Position numbers and translations under genes: made by a program. A DNA stretch of 64,000 nt, taken from positions 997,581 to 1,061,580 of the forward strand of contig KB445792.1 of NCBI GenBank assembly GCA_000320605.2. The letters run 5' to 3'. This stretch comes from Gelatoporia subvermispora B (Eukaryota > Basidiomycota > Agaricomycetes > Polyporales > Gelatoporiaceae). Under the pieces are notes generated by a model. The model searched no databases. It was not told where the DNA came from and was given only the letters and a program-made list of their open reading frames with translations. How positions within the stretch are numbered: position 1 is the first letter of the stretch; each line of letters begins with the position of its first letter. Below are positions 22,946-34,778 of this stretch, one piece after another.

Positions 22946-24626
22946 TGTGCGGCGGTAGAGGGATCGTTTGGATGTATCTTACACCGGAACGGGCTATTAA
23001 TATCCTGCTTTCTGCGTCATTCGTTGCCAGCAATTGTTTGAGGCCAACCCTGCGTAGGGTGATCAAGAAGCGTGATCATCCATCCTCATGCGACATCATA
23101 TTTTATCCAATCTACTGCAATGACTATGAGTGACTGCCCGAGTCACGCGTTCATTGTCCAACACTCACCTTAACAGCAATGGTTTCATTTTCCGAGACCG
23201 CCAATTCATACTCAGGGCGCTGAGTCCATTCGGGGAAACATATCCACGCAATCCAGACAAAGCCTTTCCCCTCCGAATATCAGCTTTCTGGGATTTCCCC
23301 AGAATATTTGGATCGTAGGATCCTGAGTGGTCTAACTGTCGCAACGAATCGTAACAGGCCACTAACATGACATGGCCTGAAGGAGCTCGGACCGTGTAAG
23401 ATTGCCGCCCATGGGGCTCAGGAATACAGAGACGTCAGGTACAAGACTATGGTAGACGTATGTCGTGGCCGGGACGGAGAAGATGTATGCCGACCATGTC
23501 TTCGGAGTCCATAAACGGCGCCGGACGTCTCGCCTCGTCTGGAGTAACCTTCGACATGACGTCCAGTAACATTTTGGAAAACACGTTGAAGGGCCGCCTC
23601 AAATAGGGAGGCTGCGACGTTGTGGATCGTCTCGCTTCGCCTAATTCGTGTTCCTGATTGATGGTGTAGTTGAGCACACAGTGTTATTACGTCCAGTATG
23701 CCGGGCTCATTCTACTGAAATATGGCCACTCAACATATACATGATCACTTATCACAAGGACGCGGTACTTGCGCCGCGTGAGCGCTTCCGAGAAAAATTG
23801 TGCATCTCCGAGCCCCACAGGCTTTGACTTGCTGGGGCCGAACGCTTCAGCCACGGGCATAGCAACTGCGCTTGATCTTGTTCTGTTTCACCTGTTCTGG
23901 GCAGAGAGGACCGAATGAGGTTTATGCAGTGGAGCAATATCGCTCCACGAGACGGTACGTTCACCCGACTTCAGTCAGTAGCGAGTGGGAACAAACCCGG
24001 GTCGTCGCAACCCTTGCAAGGATGATGAGGGCGGCTTGTATGCAAGTTGCCGCGACGAAATACCAACTGTACTAGCTTCGAACGTAGATCAGGGGCGCCT
24101 TTGGTCCGTAAACGACGCAGCGACGCAATGGCAATACATTCGATCATGTGGGAACAGAACCAGCTGGTATCCGCCTTTGCACGCGTCGCACATGTCATAT
24201 TCTCACCGAATCTGGCAAGATGATCATGTCTAGGTGGTACGTCTTGCCGTGATGGACAGGCGCTTCTTGTAGGCAACCTCGGGATGGCCTCGGCGATGTA
24301 AACATATGTCGAGGCTGCTATTCGCTCCGAAATACTCGGAGCACAGACCGGTTGCGTCGGGATGTGGTCGAATCGGTCTAGGATCTCTAGAATGTTAGTT
24401 CTCGCCAAGTGCAGTTCGCCGACGTGTTTCTAGGCATAGAGCTGACGGAAGGTGCCGCGGCCATGTTAACATACCCGAATGGCGATTTGGTGCCAAAGAA
24501 GGTGATATAGTGAGTCTGGTGACCGAAGTCTGCGTATATTAAGGCAACCAACATTCTCAGTTCTGCACTCCAACCACCACATTCACTCACCGGTTTTTTG
24601 ACTACACTCGCTCGATCTCACACGCA
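22946..24626. other. Long intergenic region with a possible gene remnant
   Basis: About 1.7 kb. Two minus-strand open frames (23447-23677 and 23165-23368) and the plus-strand segment 24415-24513 look partly coding, but none forms a gene. The last reads FADVFLGIELTEGAAAMLTY followed by PNGDLVPKKVI and ends at a splice-donor-like TA/GTGAGT. A TATA-like element for the next gene lies at 24535. Confidence 0.4.
24535..24542 (+). promoter_or_regulatory. TATA-like element of the FAD monooxygenase gene
   Basis: TATATTAA lies about 85-92 nt upstream of the start codon at 24627, a plausible core promoter spacing. Confidence 0.4.
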
Positions 24627-26080
24627 ATGGCACTCCCGGCTTCCACCAACATCCTGATCGTCGGTTGCGGTCCAGCGGGTCTTTCCTGTGCTATCACTCT
24701 CGCAGCTAAGGGTCACAAGGACATCACTATCATCGACGCTCGTCCGGATGGTCGAACCCTTTCCAGAGCCATTGTCATTCATGCACAGACGATCGAGGTG
24801 AGTGTTACTGACCTTCTGCACCGAATACTTCTGCTGAGATCCCTATACAGGCTTTACATTCCGTCGGAGTCGCTGATAAGCTTAACGCACGTGGAGTCAG
24901 AGCCAAGCGTATGGTTGTACGTTGGCAGCAAACCCGTCTAATCAAGGCCAACTTCGCCACTCTTGAGGAAAGGACGCGCTTCCCTTGGGCGCTGCTGATT
25001 TCGCAGTCGGATACGGAAGACATTTTGGAGGAGCGTTTGAACGAACTGGGCATCCACATTCTCCGCCCTTACAAGGTGACAGACATGGAGAGTGTTCAGG
25101 GAGGTATCATGGTCAAATTCGAGTCAGGAGAGTCTATCAAGGCGCGTTACGTTGTTGGCGCAGACGGCAATCGATCTACGGTAAGCGAGTTCCTGAAGGC
25201 ATAATTGGCGATCGCACTCACACATGCTATGCAGGTCCGGACACTTGCCGGTATCCCCTTCAGAGATCCGAAGACGGGCAAGAATCCGCATGCGGCTGTA
25301 GTAAAGCCGACCGACAGCGCGAAGAAACTTGAGAAGAAACTTGGCAAGGAGCTTGTCGTTGCGGACGTGCACCTTTCGGGCCACATTCCGCCTACCGTCA
25401 ATCCCACCGACCTCGGCGTCTTCTTGAGCCCCATGCAGTTCTTACTCCTCGTCCCTCTCCCCCCTGCGAAGGACGATCCGGAACAGCGGCCCATTTATCG
25501 CATGTCGTGCCCCGTCGAGCCGGGCGCCAAGGAAGTCACGCTCACGTACTTGCAGAAGGTCCTGAACTCTGCGCTCGGCCTGCCCACCGAGAAGACTCCC
25601 ATCGTCGATAAACTTCGTTGGGCGTCACTCTTCCGCGTGAAATCTGCAGTCGCGGACCGGTTCCACCAACGCATGGGCGACGGTATCGTCACCCTCTGCG
25701 GCGATGCCGGCCATGTCCACTCCCCCGCAGGCGGCCAAGGCATGAATCTCGGCATTCGCGATGCCATACAGCTTGGGCAGGCCCTTTCGGATATCATCAA
25801 GCGGGACAACGATCCCAACACTTCGCCCTCGGCGGCAAGGGCGTATGCTGACAAGAGGCTGGAGGGCTACACGACCGAGCGAAGGAAGCTGGCGGTGGGG
25901 GTCATCAAGATCACCAAGTTCATGACATGGGCGACGGGTCTCGAGGCACCGCCTGCACAGCGTGCACGCAATGCGCTCTACTGGACGATTGGTCGGGGAT
26001 CTGTGGTCAGCAAGAAGTTCACTTTGAGGCTCAGCGGGCTGGAGGCCGCTGATCACGAGAGCATTCCCCTCAACGCATGA
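24627..26080 (+). CDS. FAD-dependent monooxygenase (PHBH/phenol hydroxylase class)
   Basis: Predicted exons 24627-24797, 24851-25180 and 25235-26080, 448 residues. All three FAD fingerprints of the class A flavoprotein hydroxylases (FAD_binding_3 fold) are present. These are the N-terminal dinucleotide motif ILIVGCGPAGLSCA (G13-x-G15-x2-G18), the GADGNRST 'DG' motif (about residues 160-167), and CGDAGHVHSPAGGQGMNLG (about 322-340), which contacts the ribityl chain. Such enzymes use NADPH and O2 to hydroxylate aromatic rings or similar substrates; the substrate here cannot be read from sequence. The protein lacks the C-terminal thioredoxin-like domain of phenol 2-monooxygenase, so it resembles the shorter members. 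It opens a block of oxidoreductase and hydrolase genes. Introns interrupt after ...HAQTIE and after ...GNRST. Confidence 0.88.
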
Positions 26081-27979
26081 GGAATCTGAATTTCCGTATT
26101 CAACGCCGGGGAGATTTTCGATGGGCACATTTATCTCGGTTTACATATTATATCCTCGCTCTTTATTTGACTTGCACTGTGTAAAGCATCAACACTCTCA
26201 TTGTTCTTCCTGATATAGACTCACCCGCATAGGTCTCATGTGTACACCACTCCATAAGCATAGTTAATAGCATTGTTGACTTTCCAAGCCAATCAATGCT
26301 CAGTCAATATTGTCAATATTGTAAGAATGTTGTCGGAAGGTCAATGACTCGGTCATGGCAATGACAGTGTGCTTCATGATAACTTGGAGATCCGTGTATA
26401 TTCTATGGCAGTAAATTGGTGCGTCGATACCCATTCATGTATTGGCGAAGGAATGATCCGTCACGAAAGCAGTCTGAAGGAGATATCCTTGTCGACGACC
26501 CATGAGTTAGACTCAGTGACTGCGAGAAATCATGTCACAGGCTGGATGTGGTGAGCCGAGCCACGTGGTGTCCGTATATTGAGCGTCAATGCAGCAGCTC
26601 CAGGCTAGTGGGAATGGCGTTGACTCACTGGTACATGCATAGATCCAGATACAATACTATGTACTCCTTGCCGTGAAGCCCAGTGCGGTGGGATCCTGCA
26701 AAATTTCGTGATCTCGTCCTGTTTCGCGGACTTTGAATGTCCGACACTGAGACTGGCACGAACTCGGAACGCGTAAGCTGTCTGTCTTGCTCGCATGTTT
26801 GCTCTCTGAATATAAGTAGCGCTGAAACAGCATATCAAAATATCACCGGAGAAGTATGAGGTCCGTACACCTTAAGCTCCTCAAAGCGACGCCTTGTCCC
26901 GCTTCCAGACTACAACTGGAACTGGAGCAAGTGCGATCGGGGATCGGGCATGGATCCCAGGAAGATGCCCGAGTAGTTCGTGCATCACCGACACATTCGG
27001 GGTTGTGTATCTCTCCTGATACATGCGTCTGTGCTGCGCCGAACGCTGGATCCACCCAAGCCGTGTTCAGATGACGTCCACATACGAGCACGACGAGGAT
27101 CGGTGATTGTACCTCTAGTACGCCGACTCTTGTCCTATACACGAATCAAGGGCTGGAGGCAGTCTTGATGCATGTGTTTCCGCGCAATCATATGTCACGC
27201 AACATCACAGGTGCATCACTACAGGGTGCAGTAAGATTGTAGTGAACCCATCAAGGCGACGCCTCCGGATGGGGCGTGAGCAACATTGCCGCTTCTTCTG
27301 AGTGTATGCAGCCTGTGACTTATCCTACCGTTTTCGTATCTCTAGGCCTAAGCCGTAAAATTCACACACAGGCGGAATCCCGAATTAAGGCCCCGAGATA
27401 CGCGTTGGAAAGTGAGATCTTGGGATGTCGAGGACGTACGCTGCTCACAATTGCACGAAAATGTCAGGGCAGACTTTCGGACTATATCATACCTTTGGTA
27501 CGAGCTGAAAGTCCCCTGACCTCGTCTAGATAAGAGCTTACAGATGATACCGTGCCGCAATCACATGCCACCGTATTATCCAATGTTAGGTTAAGACTCG
27601 TACGCCGGATCAACCCGACTGTGCGCGATTTTGTACAGCTTAGGCCCAAATATACGAAAACGGCTGCATATACAGAAAACGTCAGTTTCCAGATTGCGTT
27701 GGCAAATATTGAAGATGCAACGCTTAGGGCTGTACTGCGATGAAGCCGAAACGGATCGACCTCTCTGTGACGTATGTCTACATCAACCCTGTACCTTTCT
27801 CACGTACCACCGCAACAACCCTCATGTTCCGGCGACATCCGCTTAGCAGTATCGAGTTCACACTGCTCAGTCCCCAACATTGCCTATAGGTATTGGGGCT
27901 GGGGTGCGACCCTTGAGCCGCGCTTCGAAAAGCCTTTTGAAGGGCCGGACAGGTTGCGCTGCTATCCCATTTCGCCACC
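26081..27979. other. Long intergenic region, nothing recognised
   Basis: About 1.9 kb, AT-richer than the genes. A direct repeat of GTCAATATT occurs near 26305. Scattered open frames of 60-100 codons on both strands have no splice support or familiar motifs. Confidence 0.4.
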
Positions 27980-29259
27980 ATGGTCGTCCTATCTTCGCCC
28001 TACGAGTATGGCGACATCACTATCGGCGAATTAATCCCCCTTTTCTTTCGCTTCGTGAACCTTGGTAGGATTGTCTGTCAAGTGCGGGAGCAATTAAGTA
28101 CTGACAATTGCGCCACTTGCAGGTCTCAAATTCGTATATATCACTTTCACCTATCCATTCAGCTCGACAAACTACTCCCTAAGACGTGTTCTCTGGCGCA
28201 CTTTCGTTCAGACGATATGTCCAAACAGTACATTCCGTCAGATGCAGTGGGTTTGCCCGCGTACTGGCGACTTATATGAAAAGTACATGCAGAGCCAGCC
28301 GGGACGTCCCCCGATCGTGCATGAAGATATCGGTGTGGAGGGTGCATCTTTGCATTGGATCGGCCCAAAAAAGGCGGAGAACGTCATGCTGTTCTTCCAC
28401 GGTATGTGGCCAGTGATCGGAGCGGGCTTTGGTTTTGAATATAGAACATCATAGGTGGAGGCTATGTCCTCCCCGCTGTGGAAGGCCACTTCGCTCTTGT
28501 GGACCACTGGCGCAAAGAAGTGAAGAAACGCTATGGGATCAGCATGAGCGTTGCTGTCCTGGAATACAGTAAGCAGAAGTCCCGTGCTGGTACATCACTC
28601 GCTTAACTCGCGAGCTCTTGTCTGCAGGCTTGTCTAACCATGCTCCGTGGCCGACTCAGCTTGTGCAGACAATTGCGTCTCTCAACCACCTGCTCAAGGA
28701 AGGCTATGACCCGTCGAACATCATCCTCGCGGGCGACTCCGTTGGCGGCCACCAGGTGAACTTCGTTCTCGCACACCTCATGCACCCGCACCCCAATGCG
28801 CCCGAGATCAAGCTCTCGAAGCCTCTCGCTGGAGCTGCCATGCTCTCTCCCTGGCTCTGTTACGCACAGACAGCGCCTTCCTTCACGCGCAATGCGAAAT
28901 CAGACTTGCTCCCCGTGGAGACACTACACGCATGGTCGGAGCAGATCGTGCAGACGCGCCAGACGACCGACGACGGGTACTTCTTCGAGCCTGCATACTC
29001 GCCGCCGGAGTGGTGGGCCGGCCTTGGGAACGTCGTGCGCAGCGTCCTCTTCACTACTGGCAGCAACGAATGTATGTTCGACGACATCGTCGCGACCGCA
29101 CACAGGATGGAGAAGGGCGCGGGCAGCGACGCGAAGCTTGAGTGCTTCGTGCAGCACGGTGCATCGCACAACGAGGCGCTGGTGGAGATGGCGTGTGGAG
29201 ACGCGCCCGGACCTACATCGGAGCGCGTGACGACTTGGATAGATAGCGTCTTGAAGTAA
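27980..29259 (+). CDS. Alpha/beta hydrolase, hormone-sensitive-lipase/steryl-acetyl-hydrolase type
   Basis: Predicted exons 27980-28064, 28123-28401, 28455-28568 and 28628-29259, 369 residues. The oxyanion-hole motif HGGGY (about residues 121-125, codon split by an intron) and the nucleophile motif GDSVGG (Ser about 197) place it in the alpha/beta hydrolase fold-3 (HSL) group, near fungal steryl acetyl hydrolase Say1-like esterases. A C-terminal HGASHNEAL segment supplies the likely catalytic histidine, and the SNECMFDD segment the likely acid. The hydrophobic stretch near the N-terminus (ELIPLFFRFVNL) may associate with membrane. It probably cleaves an ester of a small hydrophobic substrate. 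It points towards, and ends about 175 bp from, the first epoxide-hydrolase gene. Confidence 0.85.
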
Positions 29260-29433
29260 TCGAACGCTGATCCGGGGCATCTGGTCGTCTGCACTTCGTA
29301 ATTGACGTCCTCCGCCCTGAACCCTCAGTGTCGAGATAGAACGTAGCATATTCGCATCAGTTCCACTATAGTAACTTCATAATGATGACACGTATGGATT
29401 GAGATGAACTAGCTGCGCTCGAAGATACCGAGT

Positions 29434-30689
29434 TTAGATGTCGACGCTCCTCTTAATCCAGTCCTCCAGAGCAGTATTCAGCTCATTGGGTACGGCGAGT
29501 TGTACCCAGTGACCGGTATCAAATTCCATCACATCGAGGTTAGGACAGAATTTCTGGGCGTCACGTAGCTGGATTTCTGGCTTGCAGACGAAATCTTGCT
29601 TGCAAGCGCCAAAAAAAACGGGTTGTTTGATAGTAGCCTTCTCCGCAGGGATTTCTGCCGACAAATTGGCATCAGTGAATTTTCACCTTAATCATGTGCG
29701 ACGTACTTTTGTCATCTTCTGCGAAGAGACCTCGAACGGGGACCTTATACCAACAGAGAGGAGCCGAGAACCTGTTCTCGAGAAGCGTTCGCATGATGGC
29801 ACGTCTCTCCTGGTCAAGTGACGGCCTATCAGCATGTGTCAACACTCGTGCGAGGAAACAGGCTCACATCTTCACTGATGTATGGAGCGATCGATGTTTT
29901 CCTGTCAGCAAGGAGCCATTCCTTGAGCGCGCCTCTAGGTGCGACATTCGTCTCCCAGAGCCCCGTGTCCTGCGCAAAGACCAGGCTGAAAAATGATTCG
30001 AGCTGGTAGGAATTTATATGTGCCATAAAAATAAATCGAAAACAAATCTCACATGCGTTTCTATGAGCTGATCTGCTCCATCTTCCGCAAAGAATCTGGA
30101 TGAATGAGGTTCATCGGAGCCTCAATATATGTCTTGAGCTTAAAAAACACGTACTCCCAATATCCATAAACATCTGATCCAACCGTCTGCTTTAAATCGA
30201 CCAGCAATCTTTCGTAGTCCAGGTCAGGCCACGGAGCCACGTATCCGAAGGCAAGAAATGCGAAGGCGTTGAAACGCTCTGGATAGTAATTCGCCAGTCG
30301 AGATGCTGTCACGCAGCCCCTAGATAAGTTCGATAAGCCCCTGCACATCCAATATGTGGAAATCCATCTCACCAATCATGCGCAATCACGATGACCTTCC
30401 CAGCCCTCTCCACATCCAATATATCGACTATATCTGCGCACATGAGACTCTGCTTATACAATACATGGTCCGTTGGCTTGTCTGACCCGCCATATCCGAG
30501 CAAGTCCGGAATGATGAGGGTGTAGCCAGCTTTTTCGAAAAATGGGACCTGGTTTTGCCAGAGATACGAGGTTGAAGGAAATCCATGCAATAACAACAAC
30601 GAGGGCTTAGATGGCTCGCCGTGAGATACAAGATAATGGTATTTGAGTCCACGGGTGGTTACCAAGTCTTTGTAGATAGAGGACTCCAT
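29434..30689 (-). CDS. Epoxide hydrolase-like alpha/beta hydrolase, copy 1
   Basis: Predicted exons 30689-30373, 30319-30155, 30095-30053, 30002-29868, 29809-29707 and 29654-29434, 327 residues. Motifs fit soluble epoxide hydrolases: HGFPSTSYLW (oxyanion side), IAHDWGC with the nucleophilic Asp at about 105, YGYWEFFAEDGAD carrying cap-domain tyrosines, and C-terminal FDTGHWVQ with the catalytic His at about 303. The usual residue before the nucleophile motif is Gly (GHDWG); here it is Ala. These enzymes open epoxides to diols via an ester intermediate; the related fluoroacetate dehalogenases share the fold. An alternative start three bases upstream (30692) exists; 30689 matches the paralogue. 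The neighbouring gene at 31063-32322 is a tandem duplicate with identical exon lengths. Confidence 0.88.
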
Positions 30690-30692
30690 CAT

Positions 30693-31062
30693 AACGAAGT
30701 CACCGTCTAATGAGCTGGGAAAAGGCAGGACCTCTCCTTCTACACCCTTATATATGTGCTTGTGAAATGACGTGTGAAATATTTCTATCGCGCGAATCCC
30801 CGAAGAAGCGGTATTACACCGCGAGTAGCACAGTTCACCGTACTAGTATATACCACGCTGTGGACGCAATTGTCCTATTACGGATGATTCATCGTATATG
30901 CGCCAACACCTGCAGAATGGAAATCGAGGGGAACAGATACAATGCCTGCTTGGGCGGCACATGCGCACAGGATCGAGTCGAGAACCCACATTAACTGGCA
31001 CTGTACATCGAGTATGATGATTCTACTACTAAGAGCAGGATTCACTACATTATTTGCGCTCA
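30693..31062. other. Spacer between tandem epoxide hydrolase genes
   Basis: About 370 bp between copy 1 start and copy 2 end, both minus strand. It contains the copy 1 promoter with a TATA-like element and nothing else recognised. Confidence 0.45.
30747..30754 (-). promoter_or_regulatory. TATA-like element of epoxide hydrolase copy 1
   Basis: TATATAAG on the minus strand, about 60 nt upstream of the start at 30689. Confidence 0.45.
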
Positions 31063-32322
31063 TCATCCGACGACCATACTGTCGATCCACCCCTTCAAAG
31101 CAATATTCAGCTCATCAGGCGCGGCGAGCTGAACCCAGTGGTCGGTGTCAAATTCTTTGACAGTCAGATTCGGGCACAACTTGTCAGCATTGGCGAGGCC
31201 GAGCGCAGGCAGACAGACGAAGTCTTTCTTGCAGGCACCGAAAAAGACCGGCTTTTGGACTACATATCTCTCCTGAGGGATCTCTACAGAACGGAAGGTC
31301 AGATAGTCCTAACAATGTAAACCGAACACATACGCTTGTAATCATCTACACACATCCCGTTCACGTGCACTTTGTACCAGCACAGAGGAGCATCGAGACC
31401 ATTCTTGAGTATAGTTTCCTTCACCATCTGCTTCTCCTGAATCATGGGACATGGTCAATGACAGCAGGGTGGAGACATCGAAGAGCATACATCTTCGGTA
31501 ATATAGGACGCTGTCGGAGTAACCTTATTCGAAAGAATCCATTCCCTGAATGCACCATTCGGCGCCAGGTTCATGGCCCAAAGGCTTGGATCAGATGGAT
31601 AGAGCATGCTGATGGCAGAGTCGATCTACCGGTACGTCACACCCACTCAGTTTGTTAATCAGCATGGCTGGAACATTACGGTACTGACATGTTGCTCTAT
31701 CACCTTGTCTGCACCGTCTTCTGCGTAGAAGCTAGTTCGGATAGATATTAGATCGTTAACCTTCCAGCTGCGTGTGCATAACTTACGCCCAATACCCATA
31801 CACGTCATATCCTACCGCCTGCCTTAGCTGGGCGATCATCCCGCTGTAGTTGTAGTCCGGCTGTGGGGCGACATAGCCGTTTGCTAAGAAAGCAAAGCCA
31901 GTGAATCTTTCTGGACTGAATGTGTTCAAGCGCGAAGTCGTGGCGCAGCCCCTGGAAGCATTCCGATGAGGCGCGCTGCGGTGGGTGTAATGCATGTAGA
32001 CCAACCAATCATGACCAATAGCAATCGCCTTGTCGACGTGTTCAGCATTAAGAATGTCGATGAGATCAGCCGCGATGAGACTCTGCTTGTACAACGCGGG
32101 GTCGGTCGGTTTGTCAGTTCCCCCGTAGCCGAGCATGTCCGGGATAATTAGATTGTACTCTCCCTTCTGGAAGAAGGGCACCTGTTTGCGCCAGTCATAG
32201 GACGTGGAAGGAAAGCCGTGCAAAAACAGAAGCGTCGGCTTGGACTGGTCGCCACGAGAAACAAAGTAGTGGTACGTGAGTCCACGAGCGGTTACGATGT
32301 CCTTGTATGCCGACGAGTCCAT
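31063..32322 (-). CDS. Epoxide hydrolase-like alpha/beta hydrolase, copy 2
   Basis: Predicted exons 32322-32006, 31951-31787, 31731-31689, 31625-31491, 31436-31334 and 31283-31063, 327 residues. Motifs: HGFPSTSYDW, IGHDWGC with nucleophile Asp about 105, YGYWAFYAEDGADKV in the cap, and FDTDHWVQ with the catalytic His about 303. The six exon lengths (317, 165, 43, 135, 103, 221 nt) are exactly those of copy 1, while the introns differ in sequence and length. This supports both gene models and shows a tandem duplication followed by divergence. The product is predicted cytosolic with no signal peptide. Substrate preference probably differs from copy 1, since residues around the nucleophile and cap differ. 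The divergent neighbour is an SDR gene. Confidence 0.88.
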
Positions 32323-33284
32323 CCTTGTCGCTTGTGCCTGGGCTACGGAAGGACAGGTGTTGTAAGGATGTTCGGCTCACAAGCGCATTCTAGTAGGAGG
32401 CCCGAACGCCCCAGACTAGTTACTCATGGTGCCAAACCCCAGACCCCTGTCGTATGGGGTGCACAGATGAACATCACAGTGCCCAGCGTTCAGGGTGAGA
32501 GAGCGACTTTGTTCAGCCAAGAGGTTGGATATCGAAATAAGCTCCAGGCCAGCCTCAATCAAACTATGTTAAAATGCCCCTGAGGGTGCGCCGATACCAC
32601 GCCCTCTATTGCCGCGACTGAAGTGCATGGAGGTGATATAACATGTAAGCAAGAGCCTAAGGCACTCCGGCTTGGTCGGGATAAGCGGAGTCGAATTTGG
32701 GAGAGATCCAGTTTGCCTCGGGGATGAGATTCGTCCCCGGAGGACGCGCCGGCAGCCGGATGTCATCTGGCCGCGAGCACCTGCGTGTGTGTAGCCGCAT
32801 GCAGCGTGCGGGTCGCACCAGGGCCCAGCGACGCGCAGCGCCTGTGGTGTGCATCGCGTCCATCTGCCAATCAGCGGCGGGGGCCCTCCGAGCCTTTCGC
32901 CGCAACTCCCACACTATATCACCTCCCCGAGGCCACCCCGAAGGCAATCGAACGCAACTCTGCCCAACTTCACCGCTAATCTCGTTCCGATTGTTCCTCA
33001 TGAGTTCCGCACACGACCGTCTCCATGGCCCGGGGCTTCTTGTTCGCGATCTCGGCCATAGACAGAGGAACACATGTGTAGACCTCGGCTCCAGGGTCTT
33101 GTGCGCAGCTTCCGACAGCTTCCAATAGGACATGGGCGTTCATTGTATGACGCATGGCCTACATCCAACAACCCTAGCCATCTACTCCTGCAGGGTCGCT
33201 CGCTATAAAGCCCGCAATGATCCTCATGGAACCCCACCGACTTGTATATCTTATCCCCCACTATCCTTTACCCACCCTCCAGCC
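32323..33284. promoter_or_regulatory. Divergent promoter region, epoxide hydrolase copy 2 / SDR
   Basis: About 960 bp between two start codons pointing apart. The part from 32740 to 33100 is GC-rich with open frames on both strands that look accidental. A TATA box for the SDR gene lies at 33204. Confidence 0.5.
33204..33209 (+). promoter_or_regulatory. TATA box of the SDR gene
   Basis: TATAAA lies 76-81 nt upstream of the start codon at 33285. Confidence 0.5.
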
Positions 33285-34275
33285 ATGTCTACGCCCAAAA
33301 TCGTGGTCGTCACTGGTTGCTCGACTGGTGGCATTGGCTACCACATGTAAGTTCACTTTCGCTCAACATTCCCAAAATTTCACTAACAATAACACCGTAG
33401 CGCAAATGAGTTCGGCAAGGAAGGCTGCAAGGTGTACGCCACCTCACGGAGAGTGGACACCATGAACTTCAGCACGAATCCGAATGTCAAGGCTGTAGCG
33501 ATGGATGTGACCAAACAAGAATCCATCAACGCAGTCGTCGACAAAATCATCGAAGACGAAGGCAGAATTGATATTTGGGTCAACAACGCCGGTATCTGGG
33601 CAGTTGGTAAGTGTCAGTCCATAATGATGTGGACATGTTCTCATTGTTCGATTGTCGCAACAGCTCCCCTCATCGACCACACATTAGAACAGACCAAGGC
33701 CATTTTCGAGACCAATGTTTTCTCAATCTTGCTTACTGCGAAAGCAGTCCTCCCCCACATGGCGAAGCGGAGAAGTGGCCTCATTGTGACTGTCGGCTCC
33801 GTCGACGGCGAGATGTAAGTTATCATCCTTAGACTACTGCACACCGGTGCTCATTATTACCATCCTTAGTCCCACCCCGTTCAGCGGTGTCTACGACGCC
33901 TCAAAGGCGGCAGAGCACGCGATCACCGAAGTCCTGGGCATGGAGGCGCGTCCTCTTGGCGTGAACGTCTTCCTCGTCTCGCCAGGCGCGATCAAGACGA
34001 ACATCATCGAGAATGTCAAGGATTTCAAGCTTGAGCCCGACTCGCTCTACAAGGACTGGGAGGGCAAGATCATCGAGCGGCTAAATGTTCCCAAACATCT
34101 GCCAGACACGTGGCCTGCAGACAAGTTCGGCCGCGAGATCGTCAAGCGGGCGCTGCGCCCGAACCCCCCGTGGTACTACTCGGCGGGTGGTGCCGCGTGG
34201 AAGATCCAGGCGCTGAAGTGGCTGCCGCGCTGGATGGCAATTTCGCTCGTCTGGAGGGCGTTGGGCGAGAAATGA
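33285..34275 (+). CDS. Short-chain dehydrogenase/reductase, AYR1-like
   Basis: Predicted exons 33285-33346, 33401-33606, 33664-33814 and 33870-34275, 274 residues. This is a classical SDR. The NAD(P)-binding motif is TGCSTGGIG (residues 10-18), one residue longer than the textbook TGxxxGIG but usual in 1-acyl-dihydroxyacetone-phosphate reductase (Ayr1)-like proteins. NNAGIW is the second motif. The catalytic set is Ser135 (VGSVDG), Tyr148 and Lys152 (YDASK). An Arg pair after the second beta strand (ATSRR) suggests NADP(H). The C-terminus has a hydrophobic amphipathic segment (WLPRWMAISLVW) that could attach to the ER or lipid droplets, as in Ayr1. The physiological substrate is not determined; the location next to monooxygenase and hydrolase genes would also fit a catabolic role. 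Confidence 0.88.
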
Positions 34276-34778
34276 GAACCTGAAGTACTCGTCAAGACAC
34301 TTGGTACTGTCGTCGACCTCCTAATAGTGTGCTGTGTTTTTGCATCTCGTTCAACTTGCATCTCGTTCACGAACTGTCATGCATACTCCTACGTTTTCAC
34401 TGGGCTCAGTTTGTGTATAAAATGCCATAGAATTTGCTAATGTCATGAGGCGATAATCTACGGCCAAGTTTCTTCGGGCCAAAATGGAGTACACCTTGAC
34501 CTCAGTACTTCGACGGGTGTTGTGAAAGACAATGCATCAGATTCAATGCACTGTCTGAGGCGCCAAAGCAATACGATCGATCCACGCACGTGTTTGAACG
34601 CGGCGCGAAGTGGCGTGTGGCTAAAGCCTCCGCTTCAGTCTGCGCCAGCCTCTGGTTTCTGACTGAGTCGGTCAGCCCCGAAGACATGTAGTTCGAGATG
34701 GAAACCGAAGTTTAACTTATTATTTCCCTTTCACCTGCACCGTGCTTTGGGTGTGACCAGTCCACTCCATCTTTAGAG
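34276..34778. other. Intergenic region
   Basis: About 500 bp with the SDR 3' flank and the promoter of the coiled-coil gene. No structure was recognised. Confidence 0.4.
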
